From a bacterium (GTDB lineage: Bacteria; Elusimicrobiota; Elusimicrobia; Elusimicrobiales; UBA9959): a stretch of DNA of 18,125 bases. A program made the position numbers and the translations under genes. Below, in pieces: positions 5,773-14,532 of this stretch (the first letter of the stretch is position 1; every line of letters starts with the position of its first letter). A model generated the notes under the pieces. That model was not told the origin of the DNA. It worked only from the letters and a program-made list of their open reading frames with translations, and did no database searches. The DNA lies in contig JAKAMO010000057.1 of assembly GCA_021812825.1 (NCBI GenBank), forward strand, positions 1-18,125, read 5' to 3'.

Positions 5773-7944
5773 ATGCAGCGCGACGACGAAGGACTCAGGA
5801 GGAAACTGCTCCTCACGTACCGCGGCGAGGCGGAGGACCACGTCCGCGAGCTCAGGTCGGGGCTTATGGGCCTGGAGAAGCCCGCCGCCGGCGCGCTACC
5901 GGGAATACTGGAAACGGTGTTCCGCGCCGCCCACAGCCTGAAAGGAGCGGCCAGGGCCGTGAACGAAAGGGAGACCGAAAACCTGTGCCAGGCTCTGGAA
6001 AGCGCGCTGGCCGGACTGAAGAGAGCCGGGACCGCCCCGGAACCGCCGCTGCTGGACACGCTGCTGGCCGCGCTGCGCGCGCTGGAGGGACTGACCGCCT
6101 GCGCCGGCGACAAACCTGCGGAGCTGCTCAGGACGGCCGCGGAGATGACGGCGGGGCTGGAAAATGCCACGGCCGCGCGGGGGGCCGCCGTTCCGGCGGC
6201 GCGGCCGGCAGCGCAGACCGCGACCGGCGTGACGGAGTCAGAGCCAGCCTCCGAGAACGTGCGCGTGCCGCTGGCCACGCTGGAGTCGCTGCTGAGGCAG
6301 ACCGAGGAGATGCTGGCCTCCAAACTCTCCGCCGGCCAGCGCTGCGGGGAACTGAAAACCCTGCTGGCCGAAGTGTCCCGCCTGGTACGCGATTGGCCGG
6401 TCGCGAGGAGCCCGGGGGAAGAGGGACCGTTCGAAGGCCTGCGCGGCAGGTTGCGCGCTCTGGAAAAGGGCGGCCGAGCGCTGCTACAGGCCATGGAACA
6501 GGACCAGCGCGCGCTGGCCGCGCGCATAGACCTGCTGCACGAAGAGATGAAACAGACGATGATGCTGCCTTTCTCCACGCTGGTGGAGGGCTTCCCGCTG
6601 TTCTTCAGGGAAGTGCTGCGCAGCCAGGGGAAAGAAGCCGACCTGGTCATGGAAGGGGCGGAACTCTCGGCGGACCGCCGCATACTGCAGGAGATGAAGG
6701 CTCCGCTGCTGCACCTGCTGAGGAATTCAGTGGACCACGGGATAGAGAAGCCTGAGGAAAGGCTGAAGGAAGGCAAGCCCGCGCGCGGACGCGTATCAAT
6801 AGCGATAACGAAGAGAGAAGGCAACAAGGCCGGAATAACGATACGCGACGACGGCGGCGGAATAGACGCCGTCCGCGTGACGGCCGCTGCGGCCAGACTG
6901 GGGCTGCTGGACAGCGAGACCCTGGAAAGGGGCGGGAAGGCCGCCGCCGAGGCGCTGATCTTCCGGTCCGGCGTCTCCACCAGCCCGATCATCACCTCCA
7001 TCTCCGGCCGCGGCCTGGGCCTGGCCATCGTGCGCGACAAGGTGGAAAGGCTCGGCGGCTCGGTCGCGGTGAAAAGCGCTCCGGGAGGAACGGCTTTCAG
7101 CATAACCCTGCCGCTGACGGTCTCCACCATGCGCGGCGTCCTGGTGGAAACCGGCGGAGAGGTCTTCGCGGTACCGCTGGCGCAGGTGGAACGCGTGGGC
7201 CGGGCCGGCCCGGGCGACCTGCGCACGGTGGAGGGCCGGCCCGCCGTCTCCTCCGGCGGCCGGGAGTTGCCCCTGGGCGAGCTGGGGACGGCGCTGGGCC
7301 TGCCGCCGCCGAGGTCTGGCGGGCGCGGCAAATACGCGCAGTTCGTAGTGGCCGCCTCCGGCGGCGCCAGGCAGGCCTTCCTGGTGGACGAAGTGCTGAC
7401 GGAACAGGAACTGCTGGTGAAAGGCCTGGACGAACCCCTCTCCCAGTCGCGCGGCGCCTCCGGGGCGGCCGTGCTGGGCAGCGGCCGGGTGGTGGCGATG
7501 CTGAACATGCGCGGCCTCATGGAAGGCGGCGCCGCGGCCGCTCCCGCCCCTGCCGCCGGCAAGCCCGGCCCGGAGCGCAAGAGGAGGGTGCTGGTGGTGG
7601 AGGACTCCGTCACCTCGCGCACGTTGCTGAGGAACATCTTCGAGGCCGCCGGCTACGAGGTCCGCACGGCCGTGGACGGGGCTGCGGGATTCGAACTGCT
7701 GCGGTCGTACCGGTGCGATCTCGTAGTCTCCGACGTGGACATGCCGCGGATGAACGGCTTCGAGCTGACCGGAAGGATAAGGAAGGACAGGGACCTTTCC
7801 GCGCTGCCAGTGGTGCTGGTGACCGCGCTGGAGTCCGACCGCGACAGGGAACGCGGCATAGACGCCGGCGCCAACGCCTATCTGGTCAAGAGCCGCTTCG
7901 ACCAGAGCGACATTCTGGAGATAGCCGGGAGGCTGATACGATGA
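5773..7944 (+). CDS. cheA: Hybrid chemotaxis kinase CheA-REC (WspE-like)
   Basis: The 723-residue protein contains an HPt domain (about 1-130; phospho-acceptor H54 in AAHSLKGAA), a long Ala/Pro linker and a P3-like helical region. The ATPase (about 290-448) has N-box HLLRNSVDHGIE with N318, DDGGGID 359-365 and GRGLGLAIV 412-420. A CheW-like P5 domain (about 452-586) and a C-terminal receiver (about 604-723) follow. The receiver has acidic pair E610/D611, acceptor D654 in SDVDMPRMNG and K706. All catalytic residues seen are intact. There is no recognisable P2 (CheY-docking) domain between HPt and P3. The architecture HPt-P3-ATPase-CheW-REC is that of WspE and other alternative-function CheAs. 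The fused receiver may be a phosphate sink or an internal relay. The gene overlaps cheB by the tetramer ATGA (7941-7944), so kinase and adaptation enzyme are co-translated. Confidence 0.95.
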   Translation: MQRDDEGLRRKLLLTYRGEAEDHVRELRSGLMGLEKPAAGALPGILETVFRAAHSLKGAARAVNERETENLCQALESALAGLKRAGTAPEPPLLDTLLAALRALEGLTACAGDKPAELLRTAAEMTAGLENATAARGAAVPAARPAAQTATGVTESEPASENVRVPLATLESLLRQTEEMLASKLSAGQRCGELKTLLAEVSRLVRDWPVARSPGEEGPFEGLRGRLRALEKGGRALLQAMEQDQRALAARIDLLHEEMKQTMMLPFSTLVEGFPLFFREVLRSQGKEADLVMEGAELSADRRILQEMKAPLLHLLRNSVDHGIEKPEERLKEGKPARGRVSIAITKREGNKAGITIRDDGGGIDAVRVTAAAARLGLLDSETLERGGKAAAEALIFRSGVSTSPIITSISGRGLGLAIVRDKVERLGGSVAVKSAPGGTAFSITLPLTVSTMRGVLVETGGEVFAVPLAQVERVGRAGPGDLRTVEGRPAVSSGGRELPLGELGTALGLPPPRSGGRGKYAQFVVAASGGARQAFLVDEVLTEQELLVKGLDEPLSQSRGASGAAVLGSGRVVAMLNMRGLMEGGAAAAPAPAAGKPGPERKRRVLVVEDSVTSRTLLRNIFEAAGYEVRTAVDGAAGFELLRSYRCDLVVSDVDMPRMNGFELTGRIRKDRDLSALPVVLVTALESDRDRERGIDAGANAYLVKSRFDQSDILEIAGRLIR

Positions 7945-9005
7945 TAAACGTGCTGATAGTCAACGACTCGCCCACCGCGGCCGAGCTGCTCAGCCGGCTG
8001 CTGGAAGCGGACCCTGAGATACACGTGGCCGCCCTGGCGCGTAACGGCCTGGAAGCAGTGGACCTGGCCGGCAGGGAACGGCCGCACGTGATAGCCATGG
8101 ACGTGCACATGCCGCGGATGAACGGCTTCGATACTACGCGCCGGATAATGGAGACCTCGCCGGTGCCTATAGTGATAGTGGCAGGCAGTTCGTCCAGGGA
8201 CGACGACGCTCTCCTTTTCAAGTCGGTGCAGTCGGGAGCCGTAGCCTGCGTACGGCTGCCGCCAGGCCCGCTGGCGCCCGGGCACGCCGAACAGGCCCGG
8301 GAGCTGGTGAGCACTATAAAGGCCATGTCGGAGGTGAAGGTGGTGCGCCGCTGGCCGTACGCCGGCGACAAGGCTGGCGCGGCGCCTCCGGCGCCGGACC
8401 TGCGCGCGGCGCCGGAGACGCGGGCAGTGGCGGTGGGCGCGTCCACCGGCGGGCCGGTGGCGCTGCAGGCCATACTGTCGCGGCTGCCGGCGGGCCTGGG
8501 AGCGCCGGTGGTGGTGGTGCAGCACATGTCGCCGGGCTTCATGCCCAGCCTGGCGCAGTGGCTGGCAATATCCACCCCGCTGGAGGTGAGGATAGCCTCA
8601 CATGGAGAAACGGCCCTGCCCGGCCGCGTTTACCTGGCTCCGGACGGGCGGCACCTGGAACTGGACGCCGGCGGCCGGACGCTGCTGGCGGACGGGCCGC
8701 AGGAGAACGGCATGCGCCCGTCAGTGTCCCGCCTGTTCCGTTCTGCAGCCAGGAGCTTCGGCGCCCACGCCGCCGGCATACTCCTGACCGGCATGGGCGA
8801 GGACGGGGCCGACGGCCTGAAGGCCATGCGCGACGCCGGCGCCGTCACGATAGCGCAGAACAGGGAGACCTCGCTGATCTACGGCATGCCGGGCGCGGCG
8901 GTGAAAGCGGACGCGGCGGCCTACGTGCTGCCGCCGGAGGCGATAGCCGCTGCAATAACCCGGCTAATAGCGCGGGGACGGAACGGAGACCGATATGGAA
9001 ACTGA
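7941..9005 (+). CDS. cheB: CheB receptor methylesterase with atypical receiver (WspF-like)
   Basis: The 354-residue protein has a receiver (about 1-125), linker and CheB methylesterase domain (about 160-345). The catalytic triad is visible: S168 in VGASTGGP, H195 in VVQHMSPGF and D288 in GMGEDGADG. It removes methyl groups (or deamidates glutamines) on the receptor, opposing CheR. The receiver keeps D9 and acceptor D54 (AMDVHMPRMNG). However, the usual second acidic residue is N8 (LIVNDS), and the conserved lysine before proline is replaced (CVRLPPG, about 104-109, where canonical CheB has a K-P motif). Phosphorylation control may therefore be altered; WspF-type CheBs are also divergent here, as far as I recall. 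ATG 7941 overlaps the cheA stop; the 3' end overlaps the hybrid kinase gene by 11 bases. Isoleucine is coded almost only by ATA in this gene. Confidence 0.94.
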   Translation: MINVLIVNDSPTAAELLSRLLEADPEIHVAALARNGLEAVDLAGRERPHVIAMDVHMPRMNGFDTTRRIMETSPVPIVIVAGSSSRDDDALLFKSVQSGAVACVRLPPGPLAPGHAEQARELVSTIKAMSEVKVVRRWPYAGDKAGAAPPAPDLRAAPETRAVAVGASTGGPVALQAILSRLPAGLGAPVVVVQHMSPGFMPSLAQWLAISTPLEVRIASHGETALPGRVYLAPDGRHLELDAGGRTLLADGPQENGMRPSVSRLFRSAARSFGAHAAGILLTGMGEDGADGLKAMRDAGAVTIAQNRETSLIYGMPGAAVKADAAAYVLPPEAIAAAITRLIARGRNGDRYGN

Positions 9006-11160
9006 GATGAACATCCTTATAGTCGAGGACAGCCGCACCCAGGCGGAACTCCTGGAGGAGATCCTTAAGAGGGAGAACTACGCCGTCTTCCGCGCGGAGG
9101 ACGCCGCAGGAGCGCTGCGGATGCTCCGGGAGCGCAGCTACGGCGTGATATTGAGCGACATCGAGATGCCGGGCATGAACGGCTACGAACTCTGCCGCAA
9201 GATCAAGGACGACCCCGCCACGAAGGATATCCCGCTGATCCTGCTGAGCGTGCTCTCGGACCCCAGGGACATCATACGCGGGCTCGAATGCGGGGCGGAC
9301 AACTTCGTCACCAAGCCGTTCGAGCCGGATTACCTGCTGTCCTGGATAAAGCATCACCTGATCAACCGGGAACTGCGGCGCGGCGGCGGCGCGCGCGCGG
9401 GGCTGGAATTCTACTTCGGCGGACGCAAGCACTTCCTGTCTTCCGACCGCATGCAGATACTCGACATCCTGCTCTCCACGTACGAGGCCGCCGTCAAGAA
9501 GAACCGGGAGCTGCGCGACGCCCAGAAGGACCTGGAGCGGCTCAACAGCTCCCTGGAAAACCGCGTGGCCGAAAGAACGGCGGAGCTCCTGCGGGAAGTG
9601 GAGGCGCACGCCAGGACGGAGAGCGACCTGATAGTGGCGAAGCAACGCGAGGACATGGTGCTTCGCACCGTCCCGGCGGCCTTCTTCTGCGCACGCCAGA
9701 CCGACGGCGGCCTGAGCCTGGAGTGGGTGAGCGAAGGAGCCGCGAAGCTCTGCGCCTGCCGGCAGGAGGATCTTCTGAGAGAGCCGGATTTCTGGTTCTC
9801 CCGAGTCCACCCGGAGGACCTGGAACGCGTCAGGGCGGACTTGGGGCGCCTGGCAGTGACGGGAACCGCCAGCACCGAGTACCGCTGGCGGGTCACCGGC
9901 GAGGATTACCGCTGGCTGCTCGCCAGCGTCAGCCTGAGCGATGGGAAAGTGCTGGGGCTCTGGCTGGACATCTCCGAAAAGCGGGCGCTGGAGCTGCAGT
10001 TGAGACAGGCGCAGAAGATGGAGGCGGTGGGCCGCCTCGCTGGCGGCGTCGCGCACGACTTCAACAACCTGCTGACCGCAATAGACGGCTACGCCGACTT
10101 CCTGCTGCGCAGCATGCCGCAGGAGGACCCCAGACGCGCCGACGTCGGGGAGATAATCCGGGCCGCGGGGACCGCCGCTTCGCTGACGCGCCAGCTGCTG
10201 GCGTTCAGCCGGCGCCAGATCTTTAAGCCGCGCGTCGTGGACATCAACTCCACGGTCCTGGACACGCAGAAACTGCTGAAACGGCTGATAGGCGAGAACA
10301 TCGGAGTGGCCCTGGACCTGTCCAGGGAGGAATGCCGCGTGAAGGCCGACCCCGGCCAGCTGGAGCAGATCGTGATGAACCTCGTGGTCAACGCCAGGGA
10401 CGCCATGCCGGACGGCGGCAAAGTGACGCTGTGCACCGAGAACGTGCAGTTGAGCGAAAACTACGCGGAAATGCATATGGACGTGCGTCCTGGTCCGTAC
10501 GTCATGCTGACGATCTCGGACACGGGCCGCGGCATACCGCGCGAGATGGCGCAACACATCTTCGAACCGTTCTTCAGCACGAAGGACCTGGGCAAGGGGA
10601 CGGGCCTCGGCCTGGCCACCGTCTACGGCATAGTCAAGCAGAGCGGCGGGAACATCTACGTCTACAGCGAACCCGGTCTGGGCACCACGTTCAAGATCTA
10701 TCTGCCGCGCGTGGCCGAGGCGCTGACGGCGGCCGCGCCCCCGCCCGTCCCCGCCGCGGCGCTGCGCGGCTCGGAGACGCTGCTGGTGGTGGAGGACGAC
10801 GACGGGGTGCGCGGCTTCGCGCTGCGGGCGCTGCGGGAGAGCGGCTACACGGTGCTGGAGGCGAAGAACCCGGCGGAGGCGCTGGCGCTGTGCGAAGCGC
10901 ACGCTAAGGAGATCTCGCTGGTGCTGACCGACACCGTGATGCCCGGCATGAACGGCTACGAACTGTACGGACGCCTGCGGGGACGCTGCAAGGACGTCAA
11001 GGTTGTCTTCATGTCGGGCTATACCGACACGGAACTGGCCCATGTACTGCTGTCGGTGGAGCAACTCCCGTTCCTGCAGAAGCCGGTCTCGGCCGACGAC
11101 CTGACCAGGAAAATAAGGGAAACACTGGACGCCCCGGTCCCGGTCGCTGCCAAGGCGTGA
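8995..11160 (+). CDS. Hybrid histidine kinase REC-PAS-HisKA-HATPase-REC
   Basis: The 721-residue soluble protein has an N-terminal receiver (about 5-125; acceptor D55 in [12 protein letters not shown]107) and a helical, coiled-coil-like linker (about 160-215). A PAS domain (about 222-328, with [13 protein letters not shown] typical of PAS_3) follows, then HisKA with H354 in [11 protein letters not shown]. The ATPase has N466 in [16 protein letters not shown] 509-514 and GTGLGLATV 535-543. A C-terminal receiver follows (about 594-712; D646 in [13 protein letters not shown]696). No membrane segment is seen. All phosphotransfer residues are intact. It occupies the position of the WspR output gene in wsp operons. 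The N-terminal receiver could accept phosphate from CheA and gate this kinase; no HPt is present to pass phosphate on from the last receiver. ATG 8995 (GGAG eight bases upstream, 11-base overlap with cheB) is preferred; ATG 9007 is in frame and possible. Confidence 0.95.
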   Translation: METEMNILIVEDSRTQAELLEEILKRENYAVFRAEDAAGALRMLRERSYGVILSDIEMPGMNGYELCRKIKDDPATKDIPLILLSVLSDPRDIIRGLECGADNFVTKPFEPDYLLSWIKHHLINRELRRGGGARAGLEFYFGGRKHFLSSDRMQILDILLSTYEAAVKKNRELRDAQKDLERLNSSLENRVAERTAELLREVEAHARTESDLIVAKQREDMVLRTVPAAFFCARQTDGGLSLEWVSEGAAKLCACRQEDLLREPDFWFSRVHPEDLERVRADLGRLAVTGTASTEYRWRVTGEDYRWLLASVSLSDGKVLGLWLDISEKRALELQLRQAQKMEAVGRLAGGVAHDFNNLLTAIDGYADFLLRSMPQEDPRRADVGEIIRAAGTAASLTRQLLAFSRRQIFKPRVVDINSTVLDTQKLLKRLIGENIGVALDLSREECRVKADPGQLEQIVMNLVVNARDAMPDGGKVTLCTENVQLSENYAEMHMDVRPGPYVMLTISDTGRGIPREMAQHIFEPFFSTKDLGKGTGLGLATVYGIVKQSGGNIYVYSEPGLGTTFKIYLPRVAEALTAAAPPPVPAAALRGSETLLVVEDDDGVRGFALRALRESGYTVLEAKNPAEALALCEAHAKEISLVLTDTVMPGMNGYELYGRLRGRCKDVKVVFMSGYTDTELAHVLLSVEQLPFLQKPVSADDLTRKIRETLDAPVPVAAKA

Positions 11161-11221
11161 AGCCGGCCGCGGGGTGGCGGCGGAGCACACTGAGAACTAT
11201 GCCGAATTTACTGAACTAGGG

Positions 11222-13486
11222 CTAGGGCAGGACGTACCCCAGGTATTTCCTGTACATCCTGACGGCGCGGTCGGCCGAGCGGAACACCGGCAGGCCGAGG
11301 TTTTCGGCCAGCGCGCAGTACGGCTCGTAGAGCGCGCCCGAGCCGACCACGAAGACCAGCGGCTTGCGCGCCTCCCGGGCGGCCTCGGCCGCGTCCTTCA
11401 GGAAGGACTTCTCCAGGTCGTCGGGCCACTTGTCTCCCTTCGGCAGCGTGTTCATCATCGCCGTCAGCGGTATCATAGACACGACCGCGCCAGAGAACTC
11501 GTCGGACGCCAGCGCGGACCGCAGCACTCCCGCGATGGCCGCGTCGGCGGCCATCGGCGTGATGTCCAGCGGGTTCTTCGCGTCCACTATGGAGTCCAGC
11601 CTGTGCTCCCTTAGCACCTTGTCCACGACGGCCGCCAGCTCCTTGCTCATCTCGGCCGTAAGGCGGCCGGCCACCCCGTCGGCCATGCCGGCCGACTCGA
11701 AGCCGGCGTTGCTGATGAAGAAGGTGTTGCCGTGCTTCAGCCTGTGATCGGCGAAGGTGCAGGCCAGCGCCGCCAGGTCGTTGAACTCGTCGAAGGTCTC
11801 GGCCACCAGCGCGCCGGCGTTCTCCATCACCAGCCTCGTCACCAGGTAGTCCCCGGCTATCGAGGCGGTATGCCCCATCACGGCCTTCTGCCCCACCGCG
11901 GTGCGGCCCGCCTTGTAGAGCACCACCAGTTTGCCCTTCGCGCGGGCCTTCTCGATGGTCCTCGCCAGCGCGAGCCCGTCGCCCGGCTTGAAGCCCTCCA
12001 TGTACACCAGCAGCACCTTCAGGTCGTCCTCGTCGGCCAGCCGCTCCAAGTAGTCCGGCACCGTCACGTCCTGCTGGTTGCCCACGGTGATGCTGTAAGC
12101 GGGCTTCAGCCAGGGCATCTTGCTTATGGTAGAGATCACGAAGGCCCCGCTCTGGCTGACGAAGGCCGTCTTGGCCATGTTCGGGTTCACGCCGAGCGGG
12201 TGCTCCATCTTGTACTCGGGGATGAAAAGGGTGTTTATCTTCGAGCCGTTGAGCACTATGCCCAGCGAGTTGCCGCCCGACAGCGCGAAGTCCGGGTTCT
12301 TCTCGCGGGCGGCCGCTATGGCCTCCACCACGGTGCCGGCCACTCCCTCGGAGCCTGACTTCTCGCCCATGCCTCCCGAGATCAGCACCACGCCGTTGAC
12401 CTTGCCGGATTCCCCGGCCTCGGCCAGCACGCGCGGCACCTCCGGCGACGGCACCGCGACCACGTACATGTCCACCTTTTCCGGCAGCTGGGCGGGGGAG
12501 GGGAAGCACTTCACCCCGTCGATAGCCTCCGCGCCCTCCTTCACGATGTAGGTGCGCTCCCTGGGGAAACCGGCCTTCACGATGTTGTTCAGGATGATGC
12601 GGGCCATGTTCATCTTCTTCTCGCTGACGCCCACCACGGCCGCGCTCTTCGTGTGTATCAGGCCTTCCACGCCCTGTTTCGTAGGGCGGCGGCGGGGCTC
12701 GGCCTTCTTCGCTGGCCTGAAGCGCAGCACGCCGTCCAGGGCGGTCAGCCGCCCGCGCGCCACGGCCAGCGGGTTCACCTCGAACTCCTCTATGGCCCAG
12801 TCGGACGGTCCCCCGTCGGAGAACCGCTTCATCAGGTGGGCGAAGCCCTCCAGCCACTTGATCATCTCCCCGTCCTCCACGAGCCTCCGCCCGCCGCGCA
12901 CGCGGCCGGCCGAGTAGTCCCAGGTCCAGCAGCCGGAGAGGAACCTCTCCCACGCGCCGGTGTTGAAGGCCAGTTCGGCCGGCATGACGGCCGGCGCCGT
13001 TCCGGGGCGCAGGGAGGAGATCAGGGCTTCGGCATTGGTGCCGCCGGGACCGAGCGTTATGACCGGCCCGAAAGCCTCGTCGGCGCGCGCGCCGAGCAGC
13101 AGCTCCTCGCCCAGCGCGAACGGAGAATGAGGGACGAACTCGGCGGCCATGAAGGCCTCCGCCTCCGGGAACTTCGCCGCCATGGCCTTCAGGGCCGCCG
13201 CCATCGCCCCGGGCTCTTTGTCCGAGACCTTCACGCCGCCGGATTCGGTCTTGTGCAGCGTCTTGGAAGAGACCAGCTTCAGCACCGCCTTGTCGCCAGG
13301 CAGCGCGGCGCAGGCCTCCGCCGCTGCGGCCGCCGGGTCAAGGCCGGCGGCCGGGAAAAGAAGATGTTTGGGCGCTTCCAGTCCGGCCAGCGCCAGAACC
13401 TGGTAGACCTCGGTCTCCGTCAGGCTGCGCCTGCCCTGCGCTCCGGCGTATGCCAGTATCCTCTCGATGCCGTTAAGGTCTTCCAT
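11222..13486 (-). CDS. ADP-forming acyl-CoA (acetyl-CoA) synthetase, fused, beta domain first
   Basis: The 754-residue protein has an ATP-grasp half first (about 15-260: VLKLVSSKTLHKTESGGV, then EFEVNPLAV 235-243). The CoA-binding/succinyl-CoA-ligase-like half follows (about 275-754: Rossmann start AAVVGVSEKK, SQSGAF 444-449, TVGNQQDV). Phosphohistidine H539 lies in MGHTASIAGD. Known family reaction: acyl-CoA + ADP + Pi gives acid + ATP + CoA, a cytoplasmic energy-conserving step of fermentation, usually with acetyl-CoA. Fused enzymes commonly run alpha then beta; here the ATP-grasp domain leads. No GNAT domain is attached, unlike the protein acetyltransferase PatZ. ATG 13486 has a strong AGGAGG (CCTCCT at 13492-13497 on the plus strand) five bases upstream. 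The gene follows the sugar kinase by 28 bases after its stop, probably one operon. It is convergent with the hybrid kinase gene. The exact acyl substrate is not deducible. Confidence 0.92.
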   Translation of the reverse strand: MEDLNGIERILAYAGAQGRRSLTETEVYQVLALAGLEAPKHLLFPAAGLDPAAAAAEACAALPGDKAVLKLVSSKTLHKTESGGVKVSDKEPGAMAAALKAMAAKFPEAEAFMAAEFVPHSPFALGEELLLGARADEAFGPVITLGPGGTNAEALISSLRPGTAPAVMPAELAFNTGAWERFLSGCWTWDYSAGRVRGGRRLVEDGEMIKWLEGFAHLMKRFSDGGPSDWAIEEFEVNPLAVARGRLTALDGVLRFRPAKKAEPRRRPTKQGVEGLIHTKSAAVVGVSEKKMNMARIILNNIVKAGFPRERTYIVKEGAEAIDGVKCFPSPAQLPEKVDMYVVAVPSPEVPRVLAEAGESGKVNGVVLISGGMGEKSGSEGVAGTVVEAIAAAREKNPDFALSGGNSLGIVLNGSKINTLFIPEYKMEHPLGVNPNMAKTAFVSQSGAFVISTISKMPWLKPAYSITVGNQQDVTVPDYLERLADEDDLKVLLVYMEGFKPGDGLALARTIEKARAKGKLVVLYKAGRTAVGQKAVMGHTASIAGDYLVTRLVMENAGALVAETFDEFNDLAALACTFADHRLKHGNTFFISNAGFESAGMADGVAGRLTAEMSKELAAVVDKVLREHRLDSIVDAKNPLDITPMAADAAIAGVLRSALASDEFSGAVVSMIPLTAMMNTLPKGDKWPDDLEKSFLKDAAEAAREARKPLVFVVGSGALYEPYCALAENLGLPVFRSADRAVRMYRKYLGYVLP

Positions 13487-13514
13487 TGCAGCCTCCTGAA
13501 GTTGCTGCGGAAGG

Positions 13515-14450
13515 TCAGGCGACCTTCCGCACCTCCGTCCTGCGCGAATACAGCTCTGCCTTCCGCGGGTCGATGTGTCCGGCGCCCAGCGTCAGGCAAT
13601 CGGCCGCGGCCGCTCCGGCGGCCAGGCGCAGCGATTTCTCGAAGCCGTAGGCGCTGAGAAAACCGAAAAGGAACCCTGCCATGAACGCGTCGCCGGCCCC
13701 GACGGCGCTGCGCAGCGAGCGGAGCGGCGGCGGCACTACGGCCCAGAGCCCGAACGGGGAGGCGGCGTAGGAAACGCCGGCCCCGTCGGTAACGATCAGC
13801 GTCTTCAGACCGCGAGCGGAGTTCCGGCGGAAGAAATCGTGCACCAGCCGGCGGGAGAAGCGGCAGCGGCAGAGCTCCTCGAACTCGTGCCTGTTTATCT
13901 TTATGCCTTCGGCGCCGGCCTCCAGCGCCTCGGCGAGGGCGGGGCCGCTGGTGTCGAACATGGAGAAGCAGCCGTGGGCGGCGGCGCGCTTCACCAGCGA
14001 GGCGTAGAAGCCTTTGGCCAGGCCGGCCGAGGACCTGCCGCAGACCGCTACGGCCCGGAACCGGGGGGCCAGCGATGAGAACCTGGACAGGAAGCGGCGC
14101 TGCGAGGCCGCCGGCACCGCCGGACCTTCCTCGTTTATGTCGGTGGTAAGCCCGCGGGAGTCGGCGACGGTCAGGCAGACCCGGGATTCTCCGGCGGAGT
14201 GGCGCTCTATGAACGCGCTGAAGCCCTCGCTCCGGAGGCGGTCGGCTATCCAGCCGCCGTTGCGGCCGCTGGCGAAGCCCGCTATAGGGACCTCCATGCC
14301 CAGCGAGCGCAGCGCGCGGGCCACGTTCACGCCCTTGCCGCCGGGCAGCGTAAGCGTCTCTCCCACGCGGTAGATGCGCCCCGGGCGGAACCCCGGTATC
14401 AGGACCGTCTTGTCCACGGAAAGGTTGAGGTTGAGTATAAGCGCGTTCAT
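13515..14450 (-). CDS. PfkB-family sugar kinase (1-phosphofructokinase / tagatose-6-phosphate kinase type)
   Basis: The 311-residue protein (from ATG 14450) opens MNALILNLNLSVDKTV, as in FruK/LacC-type kinases (TLNPALD-like). It has the glycine-rich LPGGKGVNVARAL (35-47), FDTSGPAL (165-172), KINRHEFEEL (184-193) and the PfkB signature with catalytic base D254 in AVGAGDAFMAGF. This subgroup phosphorylates fructose-1-phosphate or tagatose-6-phosphate to a bisphosphate with ATP; some members act as 6-phosphofructokinase. No phosphotransferase genes are nearby to choose between substrates. The open frame extends to TTG 14477 with GGAG upstream, but the predicted minus-strand promoter would start transcription at about 14486, almost on that site, so ATG 14450 is preferred. 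It is the first gene of a likely two-gene operon with the acyl-CoA synthetase, pairing sugar entry with an ATP-yielding end step. Confidence 0.88.
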   Translation of the reverse strand: MNALILNLNLSVDKTVLIPGFRPGRIYRVGETLTLPGGKGVNVARALRSLGMEVPIAGFASGRNGGWIADRLRSEGFSAFIERHSAGESRVCLTVADSRGLTTDINEEGPAVPAASQRRFLSRFSSLAPRFRAVAVCGRSSAGLAKGFYASLVKRAAAHGCFSMFDTSGPALAEALEAGAEGIKINRHEFEELCRCRFSRRLVHDFFRRNSARGLKTLIVTDGAGVSYAASPFGLWAVVPPPLRSLRSAVGAGDAFMAGFLFGFLSAYGFEKSLRLAAGAAAADCLTLGAGHIDPRKAELYSRRTEVRKVA

Positions 14451-14492
14451 GGCGGGCCGGGCCCCTGGTGCCTTCAACGGAACTCCGCAGTA

Positions 14493-14522
14493 AATCTAGC
14501 ATTTTTGAGAGGGAGCTTTAAA
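14493..14522 (-). promoter_or_regulatory. Candidate promoter of the sugar kinase / acyl-CoA synthetase operon
   Basis: On the minus strand, TTTAAA (14522-14517) serves as a moderate -35. An 18-base spacer separates it from TAGATT (14498-14493), preceded by TG plus one base (extended -10). Transcription would begin near 14486 and give a leader of about 36 bases before ATG 14450. It overlaps the AT-rich patch that also holds the plus-strand -10 of the divergent AsmA-like gene. Confidence 0.45.
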
Positions 14523-14532
14523 CGAACTTTTA

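Noticed and set aside
5739..7637. 632-codon minus-strand open frame opposite cheA
   Set aside because: Ser/Pro/Arg-rich translation without domains, lying over an intact CheA. It is a shadow frame.
8845..11190. 781-codon minus-strand open frame opposite the hybrid kinase
   Set aside because: The plus strand encodes a full kinase with all motifs. The antisense frame is low-complexity (Gln/His/Arg/Leu runs) with no recognisable domain, as expected from GC-rich codon bias.
11161..11221. Shared terminator between the convergent hybrid kinase and acyl-CoA synthetase genes
   Set aside because: Only a weak five-base stem (GCCGC/GCGGC) and no T-run on either strand, so nothing convincing is seen in these 61 bases.
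14451..14477. TTG 14477 as the sugar kinase start
   Set aside because: A GGAG lies upstream, but it coincides with the predicted transcript start, and the family's conserved N-terminus begins exactly at ATG 14450.
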